DNA of 64,000 bases from assembly GCF_022376445.1 (NCBI RefSeq), contig NW_025955132.1, positions 1 through 64,000 on the forward strand. Direction: 5' to 3'. Positions within the stretch are counted from its first letter, which is position 1; each line of letters opens with the position of its first letter. Made by a program: the position numbers and the translations under genes. The DNA comes from Fomitopsis serialis (taxonomy: Eukaryota > Basidiomycota > Agaricomycetes > Polyporales > Fomitopsidaceae). A model generated the notes under the pieces. That model was not told the DNA's origin, made no database searches, and saw only the letters and a program-made list of their open reading frames with translations. Below are positions 10,171 to 22,533 of the stretch, piece by piece.

Positions 10171-12006
10171 ATGGGTTCTCGAGCAACCTCCCGGGGTGTC
10201 TTTGTGGCTTTAATCCCAACATTCATGTACGTTCCGTCCTCGACAATTCCCTCATTAGAGCGAGACTCACGGTTCGTTGTCTTGCAGGCTATCCGACGTA
10301 GCCTTGTGTCAATTTTGCTTGTATCAGCGCTGGTATCCTGAAGACAGGAGACGCGTGAAGGCTACAATCTACGTTGTGATGCACGTCTGCTATTCTGGAA
10401 TGACCAAAACCACCCCTCACTGACTGCCTTTCGTGGCGGTAGGTTCCTGGAGATCGTACACACCATTGCTTGCGCAGTCATGTTATATACCTACTCGGTC
10501 CAATGGCATGGTATGGCGGCGAAAATCAATGTGCTTCATTGGTAAGCCACCCTCGCTGTCATTGCGTTATTGCCTGATCCTCGATGCTCATGAATTTGGG
10601 GTGTAGGACCGCTGCAGTAGGTTTCCACGTCAATGCTGAGACATGTCACATACGACTGAATTTCTCATATACTCAGATCACGTCCCCGCTTGAGGTATGA
10701 TGGCGCTAGGGCGCTCTCAGGATTTGTCGACCGACTGCGTCAATCGTTTTTACCAGACCTCAACTGTCATGATGGTTCAATGGTACGTCTGCAAAAGGTG
10801 CTCATGAACAACAACGACAGGCGTTGACAAATGATTAGCTTCTATATGCATAGAGTTTGGCTGTGTGCGTCACCTCCACAAGCTGAGGTATTCGGTGCAT
10901 AAGAAAGACCGCTGAGAATGTCCTAGTCAGTGAGAAGAATTACAAAGTGCTGGTGATCCCTGTACGTCTTCTGCCGTGTGAGCCGCATTACGAATTTGTT
11001 AACATGGTTCTAGATGTTCCTGACCGTCGCCCGCATTGGTAAGCCCCCTCCCACCGTACGCCGTCTCGTTGACTATCTTGTTCACCAGCGTTGGGATGTG
11101 GTGAGTGATTGTGCATTGATGTACCCGTCCACGCTCATATGATGTGCATAGTTACTGCCGTTTGGATGTGCGCCCGACCCTAATTCTACAAGATCTCCGG
11201 CTGGCTAAAACATCCGATAGGTTCACTGCATTTGGCTGGCGAAACTATCGCGAGGATGCTACGGCAAAGGTACGTATCATGCTAGGGCGTCATTGTGTAT
11301 ATATCGATGAGTGCCGTAGATCGTCCTGTCTGTCTCACTAGCGTGTGCGGCTGCGAATGATGTAGTCATTACTGCGAGCCAAACGTACTACCTCCACCGA
11401 AGACGGACTGGGCTGCGTGGGTATGTGCTCGTTCAGTGTCATCAAGCGCGCTCACATAGGCATCGCTATACAGGACGGAATACATCATACGAACATTCAT
11501 GTTCTACTCGATAAACATGGGGCTCATAACAATGCAAGTAACGATCATTCCGTTGTTGTACTACTAGCATTGACTTAATGGATGTACAACAGGATGACCT
11601 CGATAGCTACGCTGCTGACGGTGCGTGCTGTGCTGCATCAATTTTGTCTAGTGTGACATATACCGTTGTATCAGTTTGTGCTAGACCACGGCGGTCTCCT
11701 CTATGGCGGGCTCGCGCAGTTGCAATGCAAACGTACGTCATAAGATATGAGTCATCTCGCTTCACCACTCATGGTATTATCCCTGTCGTAGTATACGCGA
11801 ACTCACTGCTAGCTAAGTGGGCCCCGAAGTCTTGTAACCCGAAAGTCGTTGATTGATTTCCTACGATATGTAGTCTCAACGCCAGACGAAGTCTTGGTAA
11901 CAACCAGCCAAGTGCAGTTGAACTCTACCCCCATGATTTCGACTCGTTACCGGTAGCCTCGAACCAGCGACTTCCGGTCTCCAATCAATTCACGTCGGTA
12001 CACTGA
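10171..12006 (+). CDS. DUF6534-type seven-helix membrane protein, copy a (intact)
   Basis: A multi-exon model can be followed from ATG 10,171 to TGA 12,004-12,006. Conserved pieces in order: CQFCLYQRWYPEDRRRVKA, LEIVHTIACAVMLYTYSVQW with LHW, FYMHRVW joined by splicing to SEKNYKVLVIP, VVITASQTYYLHRRRTGLRG, IIRTFMFYSINMGLITMQ, then FVLDHGGLLYGG and YANSLLA spliced to LNARRSLG. Known: the SRTG-like loop, the 'SINTGLLT' helix and the LNARR signature mark the fungal DUF6534 family of seven-transmembrane proteins of unknown function. All phases I checked are compatible. One intron appears to start with GC (10,381) instead of GT. Two related copies lie at 24.2-28.8 kb. Confidence 0.8.
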
Positions 12007-12916
12007 ATGACTCACAGTACGAGCGATCGGAAGGCGTAACTACATGTTAGCCTTGATACCTCCCATCGTCGAGTGACTTTGTAATACTTAGTGCGTGGAA
12101 CCTCTAGCATGTCTGACGCGTCTCGGAGTCGTGTTTATAACATATGCTAGTCTCTCCTGAACAGTCGACTCCAGTGGCTTGATTGTTCATGACAAGGTCA
12201 TCTGTCTCTTGTGAATAATCTGTATGTGTCAGTATGTACCGAAAGTGCCTACTTAATAAGTTTGCATATTAGCACTGTTACTCCTCGGCGTACCAATGCC
12301 ACATCACAGTTTTGGGGCTGGTCTACTCCCACAGTCGGGACGAGTTCATTCACTCGGGCTCCTAATGGAGGCCGCCCTACACTTCGCGAACCAATGGCAG
12401 AATGTCTGATTCACCGATTGAGCCACTCCAGACAATGTGGAAGGCGAAGGGTATACATGACATTCTGGTTGAAGGTAAGTACACTACATGTGTTCGGTAC
12501 CCTTCACTTTCCATGCTGTCTGAAGATCTGTCGACAAGTAGTTCAAACGGTTATGTGGGACACGGGTGGAGGTAATCGGGTGATCAGGAGGGGCGCAGAG
12601 GGCGGAGAACCTGCTTGTAACACTGTTGGGCAGTAACAGTTGATTCTGGTTGGTAAAGTCCTCTAAGGAGAGTGAATCAGTGATACAGCTGGCGATGAAG
12701 ACACGTTGGGGATGTCGTTACGTACTACGGTACTTGTCGATGCGACTGATCCTTACGATGGACTTAGTTGGAACTCCAGTTGCTTCCTTCTTCAGGTATG
12801 TCACTCTGTTCTTCTCCCATTTGGCCTTCTCTGTCTTGTCTTCTGCGTCGCCAACGAGTTCGTTCGGAATGAAGACCTGTTGAGCATTTGATCAAACTCT
12901 CAGGCTAGCTTGTTGA
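12007..12916. other. Unassigned stretch with weak coding signs
   Basis: Around 12,640-12,890 a + frame includes a hydrophobic run (FLLQVCHSVLLPFGLLCLVF) before a TGA, and near 12,430-12,475 there is a possible exon followed by GTAAGTAC. I cannot connect them to a start or a family. Confidence 0.25.
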
Positions 12917-13431
12917 TCACAGCGATGAACTGCGAACCTTCGTGATACCGTTCCGCCAGTCGTCCGATGAACGCGCAAATATGGCGCATACACTTGGTTC
13001 AGTCCCCGGATTTCTGCGCTGGTTCATGCGCGCGAAGATCTCAGCGCTATAAGACAAGTAGCCCTTCAGTTTACCGAGGTGTTGTTGAAAAATGTAGACA
13101 TACGTCTCGCGATCATCAGTGACGTACAACCCGACGCCTGTCTCAACGAAGGCGGCGATGAGAAAGAGAGTAACAGAGGGGTATCACTTGCTTTACCTGA
13201 CTGCTCGTCAGCACCCGACGTAAGCTTCGCAGACGCAGAACTAGTAAACCCCAGGTATTCCGAGAAACTCTGTTGTATGGGTGGTCTCTCCAACGACAGC
13301 CGCTGAGCCCAGAATCCTGCGGTTATCTGACGAAGATTTATAATATGCGCGTACAGGTTGTACCATGACACGCACAGAGTTGGTCCCATGCCATCCAATG
13401 AACTCTGTTCGACGACATCAGGTAAAGCCAT
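12917..13431 (-). CDS. Hypothetical two-exon protein
   Basis: ATG at 13,431 opens a frame beginning MALPDVVEQSSLDG. A canonical intron (GTAAAGCAAG ... GAGACAG, near 13,195 to 13,135) joins it in frame to GVGLYVTDDRETYVYIFQQH and LGKLKGYLSYSAEIFARMNQ, ending at the TGA at 12,917. The frame-perfect splice is the main support. There is no signal peptide, transmembrane segment or known motif. It may be the 3' part of a longer minus-strand gene continuing from 14.4 kb. Confidence 0.4.
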
Positions 13432-13777
13432 GAGTTTTAGCAGAATGATTCGGCACCTTCACGGTCACGTTTGAAGTGTTCTATCGCTGCATCGAGTACA
13501 AGACCAGATGCATCAGTGACGATATGGGTATCTGAATGGGTAACGCCTACGGCGAGACTCACCTGAGCGAGGTCTGAAGGGCGGGTGTGGTGGTAGGTTA
13601 CGTACAGTAGTACCGTTTGCGCCGACTAACGTGGCATTCTGTCGAGAAAGTGATGCCATTATCACAGTATAACGAGTAGCTTCAGTAAGACTGGAAACCC
13701 ATTACGCACCTCTGAAGTGGACAGCCTGTTAGGAATGGGGGTAGCGTTGACCAGGATACACATGAGAAACTGGATCA

Positions 13778-14395
13778 TTAGCAAGCAAAGAGTGAACATG
13801 GCGTGTCTTGATAGCACCTCACAGCTGAATGTGTAGTGTGAGTACGACATCCCGCACTAATGGCAGATGGTGTTAGCTCACAGGTTGCTACGAGTGTTCT
13901 CGGTATGGAGAGGCTGAGGGTATGCCAGATATCCTGAGAGGGATATCGTCGGGAGTCCACGTCCAACTTATGGCACGAGACCAGAACTACTATTGTCGGC
14001 AGCAGTCCACAGAGGACAGCATGCGCCGGCACGGAACAGCCCAAGAGAAGCATAGGGAGAACCATCGGATCGTAGCATGAGTAGGCCGAGCGGCGCCCAT
14101 CTGCGTTCAACAGTCTGAGCGGTACTACGTTGGTAGCCAGATTCAGAGACGGACGCACCGTGTCAGTGTTGAAACGCTGCCGTTCGACAAGGTCGAACAG
14201 ATTCGAACTTGTCCTCGCCGTCATCATCTGCATCATCCTTCTGTTCGGCCACATACCATTCAGCGTCTTGTCGACTCGATCTGGGCGGTGTTGCGCTGAC
14301 CGAGCCTCTTGATCAGTGAGCGCCTCGCTGACCCAGAGTTGAAGCAGTTCATTCCGGGCAATACTCACTCTGTACGTATACATGAGTCTTCCCAA
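13778..14395 (-). CDS. Hypothetical ORF, possibly a gene remnant
   Basis: An open frame of 205 codons from ATG 14,395, with a hydrophobic stretch (PMLLLGCSVPAHAVLCGLLP followed by TIVVLV). Downstream on the same strand, at about 13,440-13,560, another protein-like run (VSLAVGVTHSDTHIVTDASG) ends in TAA. The two could be exons of one gene. No family recognised. Confidence 0.3.
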   Translation of the reverse strand: MGRLMYTYRVSIARNELLQLWVSEALTDQEARSAQHRPDRVDKTLNGMWPNRRMMQMMTARTSSNLFDLVERQRFNTDTVRPSLNLATNVVPLRLLNADGRRSAYSCYDPMVLPMLLLGCSVPAHAVLCGLLPTIVVLVSCHKLDVDSRRYPSQDIWHTLSLSIPRTLVATCELTPSAISAGCRTHTTHSAVRCYQDTPCSLFAC

Positions 14396-14525
14396 GTCTT
14401 CCCCCTAAATGACCCGAGAGGCGCTGTCTGATTGACCAGCATTGCACTGCATTCTCGTATATGCATGTCTTCGCAGCTTATAGCAGCGACAGCAAGTTCT
14501 CCCTACCACTCATCATCTCTCCGCC

Positions 14526-15157
14526 ATGCCCATCTTACACTTCAGAATGCCTGCGTATGCCAGAGGCCTCCTAGTCTTCGCCCTCGCCCGAAAGGACAGC
14601 CTCAACCGTAACCAGTACATGCTCGTCCTTGCCGAGCCGTACGGTATGGCCGATGACCGCAGAGTCGCCACTCTCAATTGTTCCACTTCAGCCAACGAAG
14701 CAGACGCACCCGCATCGTCTCCCTCAGAACATCCAGTGATTTGGTTCGACTGCGACGTCGATCGAGATCCCCTCGTTACTGAGCCCAAGGGCGGTGTATA
14801 CAATGCAATGCTCCAGGCAGACCCGCCGGTCATACGTCCAACCGGGCGCACGCGCAAGATGGTCGCGGAACCTGGCGGTGTGCAAGTGGCGCACGAGGTC
14901 GAGATCTTGCCTGGAGAGGACGAGCTGTCGCACATGTGCTGCTATTGCGGACAGAGCGAGCTCCTCGGACCGACGCGCTTCAAGCGCTGTGACCGGGATA
15001 CTGCGCGACCGCAGTATTGGTGCTCGACGGTATGTCTTTTCGTCCGAAGCCGTTCGTAACAACTGACGAGGCTTCTTCGCAGTGTGAGCATCAATCTACG
15101 CTGACGAGACTCTTCTCGTGGGCGGTGAGGCGTTATTGGCTTGGTGGACTGGAATGA
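14526..15157 (+). CDS. Small MYND-type zinc-finger protein
   Basis: Exon 1 is 14,526-15,029, the intron is 15,030-15,082 (GTATGT...CGCAG) and exon 2 is 15,083-15,157. Splicing creates the cysteine/histidine series CYCG, then RFKRCDRD, YWCS, then CEHQ. This spacing fits a MYND zinc finger, a protein-interaction domain, at the carboxy terminus of a protein of about 190 residues. The N-terminal part (starting MPILHFRMPAYARG) has no known domain. Without the splice the last zinc ligands are lost, which supports the intron. The start is the first ATG after a pyrimidine-rich leader (TCATCTCTCCGCC). Confidence 0.6.
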
Positions 15158-16735
15158 TGATGCTGTACTTGCTGGATCCGGATTCCACTGAATGGTCCGT
15201 TTGTGGGGTTGCGGGTCTAGTCTGTATTATCACCAGCAAACTGATACGAGGTCGAGCAGACCGGCCGGGTCGCCCTACGCTGTAGCTATGTCTGCGGGAA
15301 ATAGGGTCTCGTCAGCTATTCACTTGTACACAGGATACGGTATCACCTCGCAAAGTTTCTGGCCTGTGTGTCGTCCGCTATCGTCCGGTTCAAGTTGCTA
15401 GAGGCACACTCAGGAATGGCATTGGCAAGGCACGGTAGCCACCATTGAGCCACCATGTATTAGACTGAATACAACGGTTACCCTTTTAGCGAGGTATACA
15501 TAAGTAGTAAGTAGTACTTAAATAAGTCATCGCTTATATACATAAATGCAGAGCGAACTCTCTCACTATCATCGTGCTCTCGAGTCCACACCGTGAGCTG
15601 ACTCGGACGCGACAGGATAGTTTGCAAGCAACGCGGCTAGTGTCCATCCTCACTGCCTTGTGTATGGGGTAAGTCACCAACTCATGTCAAGTGAATCCGC
15701 AAGGTTCTGATAGTAATTAATCAGTACCGTTCGCGTAGCATTGTACGTTGATGAGCAGATGAATGAGCTGCACCGAAGGCAACTTGAACTATCAACTTCA
15801 GCCTTGAGATGAACAAGATCAGCATCGCCTCTTGGAGCCGATGTGCTTCTCGGATGGCAGCATCTCTCATTTTCTGTCCAGTTCGGATTGACGCTTGCCA
15901 TTCGTACACTGTCACCAATACGCCGCTTGAACACTCTTTCTGTACGCCGCCCTGGTATTTCTAGCGCGTCGGTGCTTCAGAGCGTCAACGCATCTCAGGT
16001 GAGACTTGAACCTGCTTCTTCGAGAGACTCAGCATACCGTCGGAGCGGCTCACCTTGCGGGGTACATATGCACAATGCACTGCTGAGCGCTGACCACGCA
16101 TTACTTCACTAGGTTCCTTAGCCGTGTGAGCGGTGCGGCTGTCGCACCGCTGAAGCTACCGTATGAGGTCCATAGTCCATCAACAGCCGCTCCGGCTAGT
16201 GACAATTATCCCCATGGGATTACGGTGCTGCATTAGTACGGATTCCATGTCTCCGCAGGAACTACTTATATGCCTCGCAGGAGAAGCGTTTAGTGCAATG
16301 TGAACGCGTAGATATGCGGCCACAGTTACTCAGTAGCCAATGAGTCCAGTCAGGATATTGCTCTCGTACGGTGGTGAGTCTGACAAGCCTTACCGCCACT
16401 TGTGCTTCTGATGATTCGGATGGAGGCGTATCGCCGTAGCTGTGCTTTCTGCACGAATGTCCGCTCGTGATGATCGTCCTGATAGCGAGCGTTGCGACTA
16501 GTAGCTCATAAGTTGCCATAATCATGCGGACGATCCTGAACCTAGCTTATGTCTCGATTGTGAGTCAATCACGTTGCCTGGACGTGGTCGTCAAGACTTG
16601 CTTTGGACTGCTCAGGACTCGTATGGAGCCTCGCCCTGACATCGAACCGCTGCTGGCCAACGTTCCGCTCTAGTGAAGTCTGCCTGTGTCTATGCGCTAG
16701 GGTGGGAGGCCGGAATCTTCCTCAGTTCCTGCGCG
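15158..16735. other. Gene-poor stretch and upstream region of gtaA-A
   Basis: Several short frames only. A minus-strand frame at 15,720-15,920 (RTGQKMRDAAIREAHRLQEA) looks protein-like but has no start or partner exon. The AT-rich patch at 15,480-15,550 shows GTAGTAAGTAGTACTTA. No known element was seen. Confidence 0.4.
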
Positions 16736-19700
16736 ATGTTCATTTTCCTTCTGTTTCTGGCTGTTATTGCGCGCTTCACCCTCTTGCAGGCCCATGGGGA
16801 ACAGACGTTCCGGCCTGCAGCAATCCCACTTGCTGCTCGGACGCCTTACTTGAATGCGTATATGTGGACGACAAACACATCAACGACGTCTTCGAGTAGT
16901 TGGCCGTCCTTTTGGACAACGCAGGTAGGAATTCTGCCGTGTTGAGTCATGTTATAGGCTGATTTCGCGGGATTGTAGACTCTGGGGTGGGCATGTACGA
17001 TCAGGGTGGATGGAAAGACGTATACCTTGATGGGCGATAACAATCTTTCGAGCAACTACTCCGTAAACACCGGCACTGTGCTCGAGACAGAGCTGACTCC
17101 AACTCGCACCATCCAAGTCATCCAGGCTGGCCCTTTAAATGTTACCTTGACGTTTCTGAGTCCAATAACTGTGCGTTGTTCGGGCTTGTTTCACTTTCTA
17201 GACTACTGACATCGAAGCAAGCCATCCGACCTCGTACGCCAGTCTCTTCCGTTCTCCTACTTGGCTGTGGACTTCACATCTACCGACGGCCAATCGCATG
17301 ATGTACAGCTGTACTCAGACATAACCGGAGGTGAGAACAACCATGCTTTGTCATGATGACCGTTTGTGTGTATGCCTAACTAACATCGTTGATAGAATGG
17401 CTGTATGGTGGCACACTTACAGACCGAGGTCAGAAGATTACGTGGAACTCGACACAAACCGACAGCATCATATATCATCATGAGCGACTCGAGACGTCAT
17501 CACCTTTTCAGGAATTTGATCAACAGGCCATTGACGGTACAGCGTACTATGCGATGTCTTTGGTACACTCACGGATGCCCTCTCCGAATGTGGTTCATGC
17601 TCATCAGGAACAAGGCCGCAACGTCACCTGGCAGACATGCGCAACATTAGTTTGCCACGAAGAGTTTGTGCTCGCAGGAGGCGTCAATAGCAAAGACAGT
17701 GATTACGACTATCGCCCAATCCTAATGTACCGTCCAAATTCATCGCCTGCATGGAGCAATAGCTGACGAGTCTCATAGAAACTGGCCCGTCTTCCCCATA
17801 TCAGTCAATCTGGGAAATGTATCTTCTACGGACTCAGCTGTCGTCTGGGTCGTCGGTTACGTCCGCGATTCATCTATCAATTACACGTTGTCTGGCAACA
17901 CCACATCGCTGCGCCCGTACTACACTACAGAGTATGGTACCGCTGAGAGCGCCGTATGTTTCGTATTGCATCCTCGACAATGAATGCGACTGATCTGCTC
18001 GCAGTTAGAGTTCTTCATCTCCGATTTCAATAACTCGCTTGCTGCGGCGACGGCTCTCGACGAGGCGATCCGTGCAGAAGCTTCAACTATATCTCCTGAT
18101 GGAAAGCTATTCAACGTGCTCTCTCTCGCCACTCGACAGGCATTCAGCTCTCTGGAGCTTACGGCACCTTCTGACATTGGTCGGTCAGGTAGCATACCGC
18201 GAATCTTCATGAAAGATGCAGGGACTAGTCGGTCAGCCACGCCCGGCCTATCTCGCTGCGTTATCTCTGACACGACACTCTACAGACGCGTTACTCCCGT
18301 CGAGAACTTGTATGCTGCGCTGCCGATGTTCCTGTATTTCAATGCCTCTCTAGTCAGACCGCTCTTGGTACCTCTTCTGGAGCAACAGAACGCGTCGATC
18401 GGAGCATTCCCGTACGCAGTGAGAGACCTAGGTAAGTTTCATGATTATCTTCGGACGACAGTTCAAGGTCGCTGAATTTACGCCAGGCAGCTCGTTTCCA
18501 GAGGTATCTGGTCCGACCCTGATGCTCGGCGAGGCGGTTGAACGTAAGCATGTACTGTTTGCAGTACCTATGTACGCCCCTGAATCGTCTGCAGAAACCA
18601 GCAACATGCTTATCATCGCCCTTGCTTATGCTCAGCACTCAAACGATACTTCAATACTTTACGATTATGTGCGTCTCAGTCTGTGCGAAGCGCAGTACTG
18701 CTCACGCTCACATGGATACAGTACGACTTGCTCAAGACGTGGGCCAACTATCTGAAGCAGAACGCACTGTTTCCTGCGAATCAGTATGTGTCATCCTTAT
18801 GAATTGAGAATGTATTTTACCAACTGCCTCTCGCCGGCAGGATGTCTATCGACAACGGGGCTATCTCCTCGAATTCGAGCAACCTCGCGCTAAAGGGCAT
18901 ATTCGCCATTCAGGCCATGGCGGAGATCAGTCACCTAGTCGGCGCGAGTGATGACTCTCAACAGTTCGGCGTGAGCGTCCTACTGCGTATTGAACCACAA
19001 CACGCTAACGGGTTTCGCGGACCGCCAGAGCACAGCATCTGACTTCATCAACACATGGCAATCGCTTGCGTTGGTGGCTGGCGATCATACATCCATGCTC
19101 ACGACATTCGGCGGCGACCAGGACAGCTGGTGTCTGCCGTACAACCTCTATCCTCAGACCCTGTTGGGGTTCAATCTTTTGAATCAGTCGGTACATGCAT
19201 CTCATCAGGCTGCCAGCGTGTGCTATTCTGACACTTGACATATCCACACAGTGGCTTGACAAGCTCACGGTGACATACGGACAACGAGTCCAATCTACAG
19301 CTAGTAAGAAATCCTTTCCGCCAGTCGTTGCTGATGTCCTTACAAATATACAGATGGGTATGCGTACGGATTACCCATCGACAGCACGTACAGTTCGCCT
19401 GGCAACTCAGGTGTGTTGGTGTTATATATTTTGAAGTGATCTCGGCCCCTTATGCCTCTCGACAGCGTGGAATGCGTTCACGGCCGCAACCTTCACCAAT
19501 GACACAGTACGTCGGCAACTCTTGGACGCACTATGGAACTATGCGTCGAACAACGGCTCGACATTCCCATTCTCTGCGCTGTACAACGTCGAGAGTGGTG
19601 CCTACGTGAACAGTACAGCGAGGTCAGTCTTTCTAGTACATCTCATGTAGAGGCCACTGTCTGATGCGAGACAGTCCCGCGCTAGGAGGCTTGTTCGCTC

Positions 19701-20263
19701 CAATACTGCGAAGGTAAGATAGCAGTGACGAGCGTGCCGACAATCATTCACTAACTCACATGGAAAACAGCGGTACCATTATAGCGGCCTCCACAGGCGG
19801 GAACTCGCCCTCCAACAGCGTCACTTCGTCTCACACCAATGTCGGAGCCATAGCAGGCGGCGTAGTCGGCGGTGTCGTCGGTTTGCTCCTGCTCGTCGGG
19901 CTTGGCGTACTCCACCTACTTCGACATCGCCGATCCCGAGGAGACGTTGATCTCTTAGAGCCCATGCCCTTCAAGTCTTCCGCTCCGTACTCACCTATCG
20001 TCCTTCCAGAGAAGCGGCGACGGGGTTCGCAGGAAGGGGTACCACCGTTGCCATCAACGGACTCGTCTGCAGCCGTACGCACCGCACCCTCTGTGCCTAA
20101 TCATGCGACGGTTCCCCCAACGACCAGCGACCCGCTCGGATCGCGTCTAGACGAACTGCTCAACCTGCGCTCGGATATCCAGGATTTGCGCAGGATCGTG
20201 CTGGGCGCGCCGGTCGCGGGACCAGAGCTGTCGGATTTGGGCGCGCCACCGGGTTATTCGTAG
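16736..20263 (+). CDS. Glutaminase A-like transmembrane protein, gtaA copy A
   Basis: More than a dozen short introns give a reading frame from ATG 16,736 to the TAG at 20,263, close to 900 residues. Order: hydrophobic signal (MFIFLLFLAVIARFTLL), N-terminal domain with TPTRTIQVIQAGP and FLSPI..PSDLVRQSLPF, central domain with NWPVFPISVNLGN, VVGYVRDSSINYTL and RVTPVENLYAALPMFLYFNA, C-terminal part with GIFAIQAMAEI, LPYNLYPQTLLGFNLLNQS and SPALGGLFAPILR. A Ser-rich spacer, a glycine-zipper transmembrane helix (GAIAGGVVGGVVGLLLL) and a tail ending APPGYS follow. Known: these domains match fungal GtaA-type glutaminases with a six-hairpin fold, hydrolysing glutamine to glutamate outside the cell. 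Membrane anchoring is inferred. All splice phases I checked agree. It is the most diverged of the five copies. Confidence 0.85.
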
Positions 20264-20606
20264 CCTGCACTGTTCGCTTTGGGTTGAAGCTCTGAGTTTC
20301 CTGTCTCGCTGTTAAATTGAGGTCTGATTCTTCTTCAAGTTTAGTCAGCATATCCAGTCCCAAGTCGTTGATACCACTGTCGATAGCTTTGATAGTCTCA
20401 TCTAAATTATACTTTGCGGTCTGCAGTGGATGCGGGAGTTCTTGCCCATTAAGCCCTATGGCATCGATGATCCTTTGTCGGGCTTCTCGAGCCAATTGTT
20501 GCCTCATGATGTAACATACACATCCGTCAGTGCCTTAGTCTCCACTCCACCCTCCCTGCTAGCTATACATGTGTTGACGAGTGTCAGCGAACCGTCGACG
20601 ATAGAC
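20264..20606. other. Convergent 3' intergenic region
   Basis: Lies between the 3' ends of gtaA-A (+) and the dehydrogenase (-). No further gene; presumably holds both 3' UTRs. Confidence 0.5.
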
Positions 20607-21682
20607 TCAATTTACTGTCGCAGCTCCGGCGGTCTGCTGCTTCAGTTTCGACAGGAACTCCTCTATACTCATCAACGGCACGTTCTCCGACCACGCGTGG
20701 TACTCCTCCGCGGTCTCGAGGAGACTCTGCCCCTTCCTCCGCAGGGTCTCGACGGCGTCCTGGCCTAGCGGCACGCGCAGAGGTGGGTCCTGCAGCTCCG
20801 CGATCTTGCAGATCAGATGGGCGGCGGCCTCGGGGTAGGCGGCTGGCTTCGTGTAGAGATGCAGCCGAGCGGTGGGTTGCTGCGTGTCGGCGTCGATATA
20901 AGCGGGGTGCGGGGGTGGACGCTTCATGTTCGGTCCGGCGTTGGTGTGGTATGAGCCGAGGACGATCGACGTGACCTGAACCAAGGCAGCTGCATAGTGA
21001 GTGTATAGTGCATGGGTTCGTGAGGGTGCCGTACCTTGATGTTCCACTCTGGCCGGAGTTCTGCGGCGAGACCTTCCGTGAAGCCTTCGAGCGCTAGAAT
21101 CGACATTGGATCATCAGGCCACTCGTACGATCGTTCGGGCCGGCAACGCACCATGTTTGCTCGCACAGTAGTACGGGAGGGCAGAGAGGCTCTCAATGCC
21201 CCCAGCAGACGACGCCTGCAAGAGTCGACCGCCCTGAGGATTGTTCACTTCGCGGAAGAACCTGACAGCCTCCCGGCTGACGTTCACCGCACCCCAGAAG
21301 TTCACGTCGAACAGCTCCCGGGCGACGTCCTCGGACGCGCTCTCCGCCTCGCTCATGAGTGTGAAGCCCGCGTTGTTGAAGACAACGTCGATCCGGCCGA
21401 AGAGCTCCTTCGCCTGGGCGAAGGCATCGCGGATCTCGTCGGCGTTGCGCACGTCCAGTTTGAGGACCGAGAGCTTGCTGGGCGGGTATCGCGATGCGAG
21501 ATCTGAGAGGGCGTCGGGGTTCCGAAGGGTGGCGATCGCGATGCCGCCATTCTCGAGGACCGTCTCTGCGACGAGCCTCCCGAAACCTGACGAAGCACCG
21601 GTGACTGCGGGATCTCCGTCAGAGTCAATAGAACATGTGCCTTCTTGCTCGACTTACTGAGCCAAATTTGCGAAGCGATCAT
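20607..21682 (-). CDS. Short-chain dehydrogenase/reductase
   Basis: Four exons from ATG 21,682 to the stop at 20,607. The first intron splits the cofactor motif and splicing restores TGASSGFG (residues about 10-17), the Rossmann NAD(P)-binding glycine motif. Further family hallmarks are LDVRNADEI, FNNAGF, an active-site serine region (LQASSAGG) and the catalytic YCASK, spliced on to ALEGFTEGLAAEL. The length of about 280 residues is typical of classical SDRs. Substrate cannot be told from sequence; the tail (AEEYHAWSENVPLMSIEEFL) is common in fungal SDRs of unknown substrate. Probably cytosolic, as no signal peptide is seen. It is convergent with gtaA-A and divergent from the gene at 22,534. 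Confidence 0.9.
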
Positions 21683-22533
21683 CGAGACGATATATCAAGC
21701 TCACACTGGGTAGAGGGTGGGAGGGGACGTGTAGCGCAGTGGTCGTTATTTATTGCAGCCGGCCGTTGCGAACCTTCCCTGCTGCCGAGGCCCCGGAGAA
21801 ACGCCTGAGAGATACGTATGCTTGCTCTGAGTGGTTTAGGCCAGGACAAATTGACAGGAGGGATGGACGACGCGGGATTGACCCGAGCACTTAGGGCACC
21901 GTACATCCGTGAAGCGAGAATCTATGCCAGAATGGACGGTTAATCCGAGCTCACCGCCGACATATTAATCCTATCACATACCTAAAGAGTACAATGATTG
22001 ATTCTCGCACCATGCGCAGTGGCATGGTTCTACAGCGGGATTAGACCATGCGACGGGGAACCTGCCGACCATAATGCGGCCCAAGTTCGTCTGGCACAAC
22101 TTGAAGGGCCTTTGTGAATCCTCGGAATTCTAGAGAATTGACACATAACAGACACAGACCCTATAGAAATCGTGAGCAACGGCAGCGCGGTACGGGGAAT
22201 CGTGAATGGTGTATGGGGTGGAGGAAGAAGCTGGAGAGGTAACACACGAGAAGCAATGCATGCCGGCAATGGGGTGGCGAATCGAGTGGCTGCTATATTG
22301 TCGATCTCGTCACGGGACCCGAGCGAGATAAGATAACCACGTGGTCGACGCGTTCTGGGATCGAGATTCGAGGAGGCCTGAGCGTGTGGAGGACGCGGAC
22401 GGCCCACCCGCGACGCTTGCTCTCCTCCCACCGCCCACAACCTCCGCACCCCGCCAGCATCCCAGCGGACTCTCTCTCTCCTCGATATCTCCCATATTTT
22501 CTTGTTTGAACACGTAGCGGCACCCACGCAGCA
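21683..22533. promoter_or_regulatory. Shared region between divergent genes
   Basis: An 850-bp gap between the SDR start (minus) and the start at 22,534 (plus). The last 100 bp before 22,534 are C/T-rich (CTCTCTCTCTCCTCG), a common feature of fungal core promoters. Frames inside are shadows. Confidence 0.4.
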
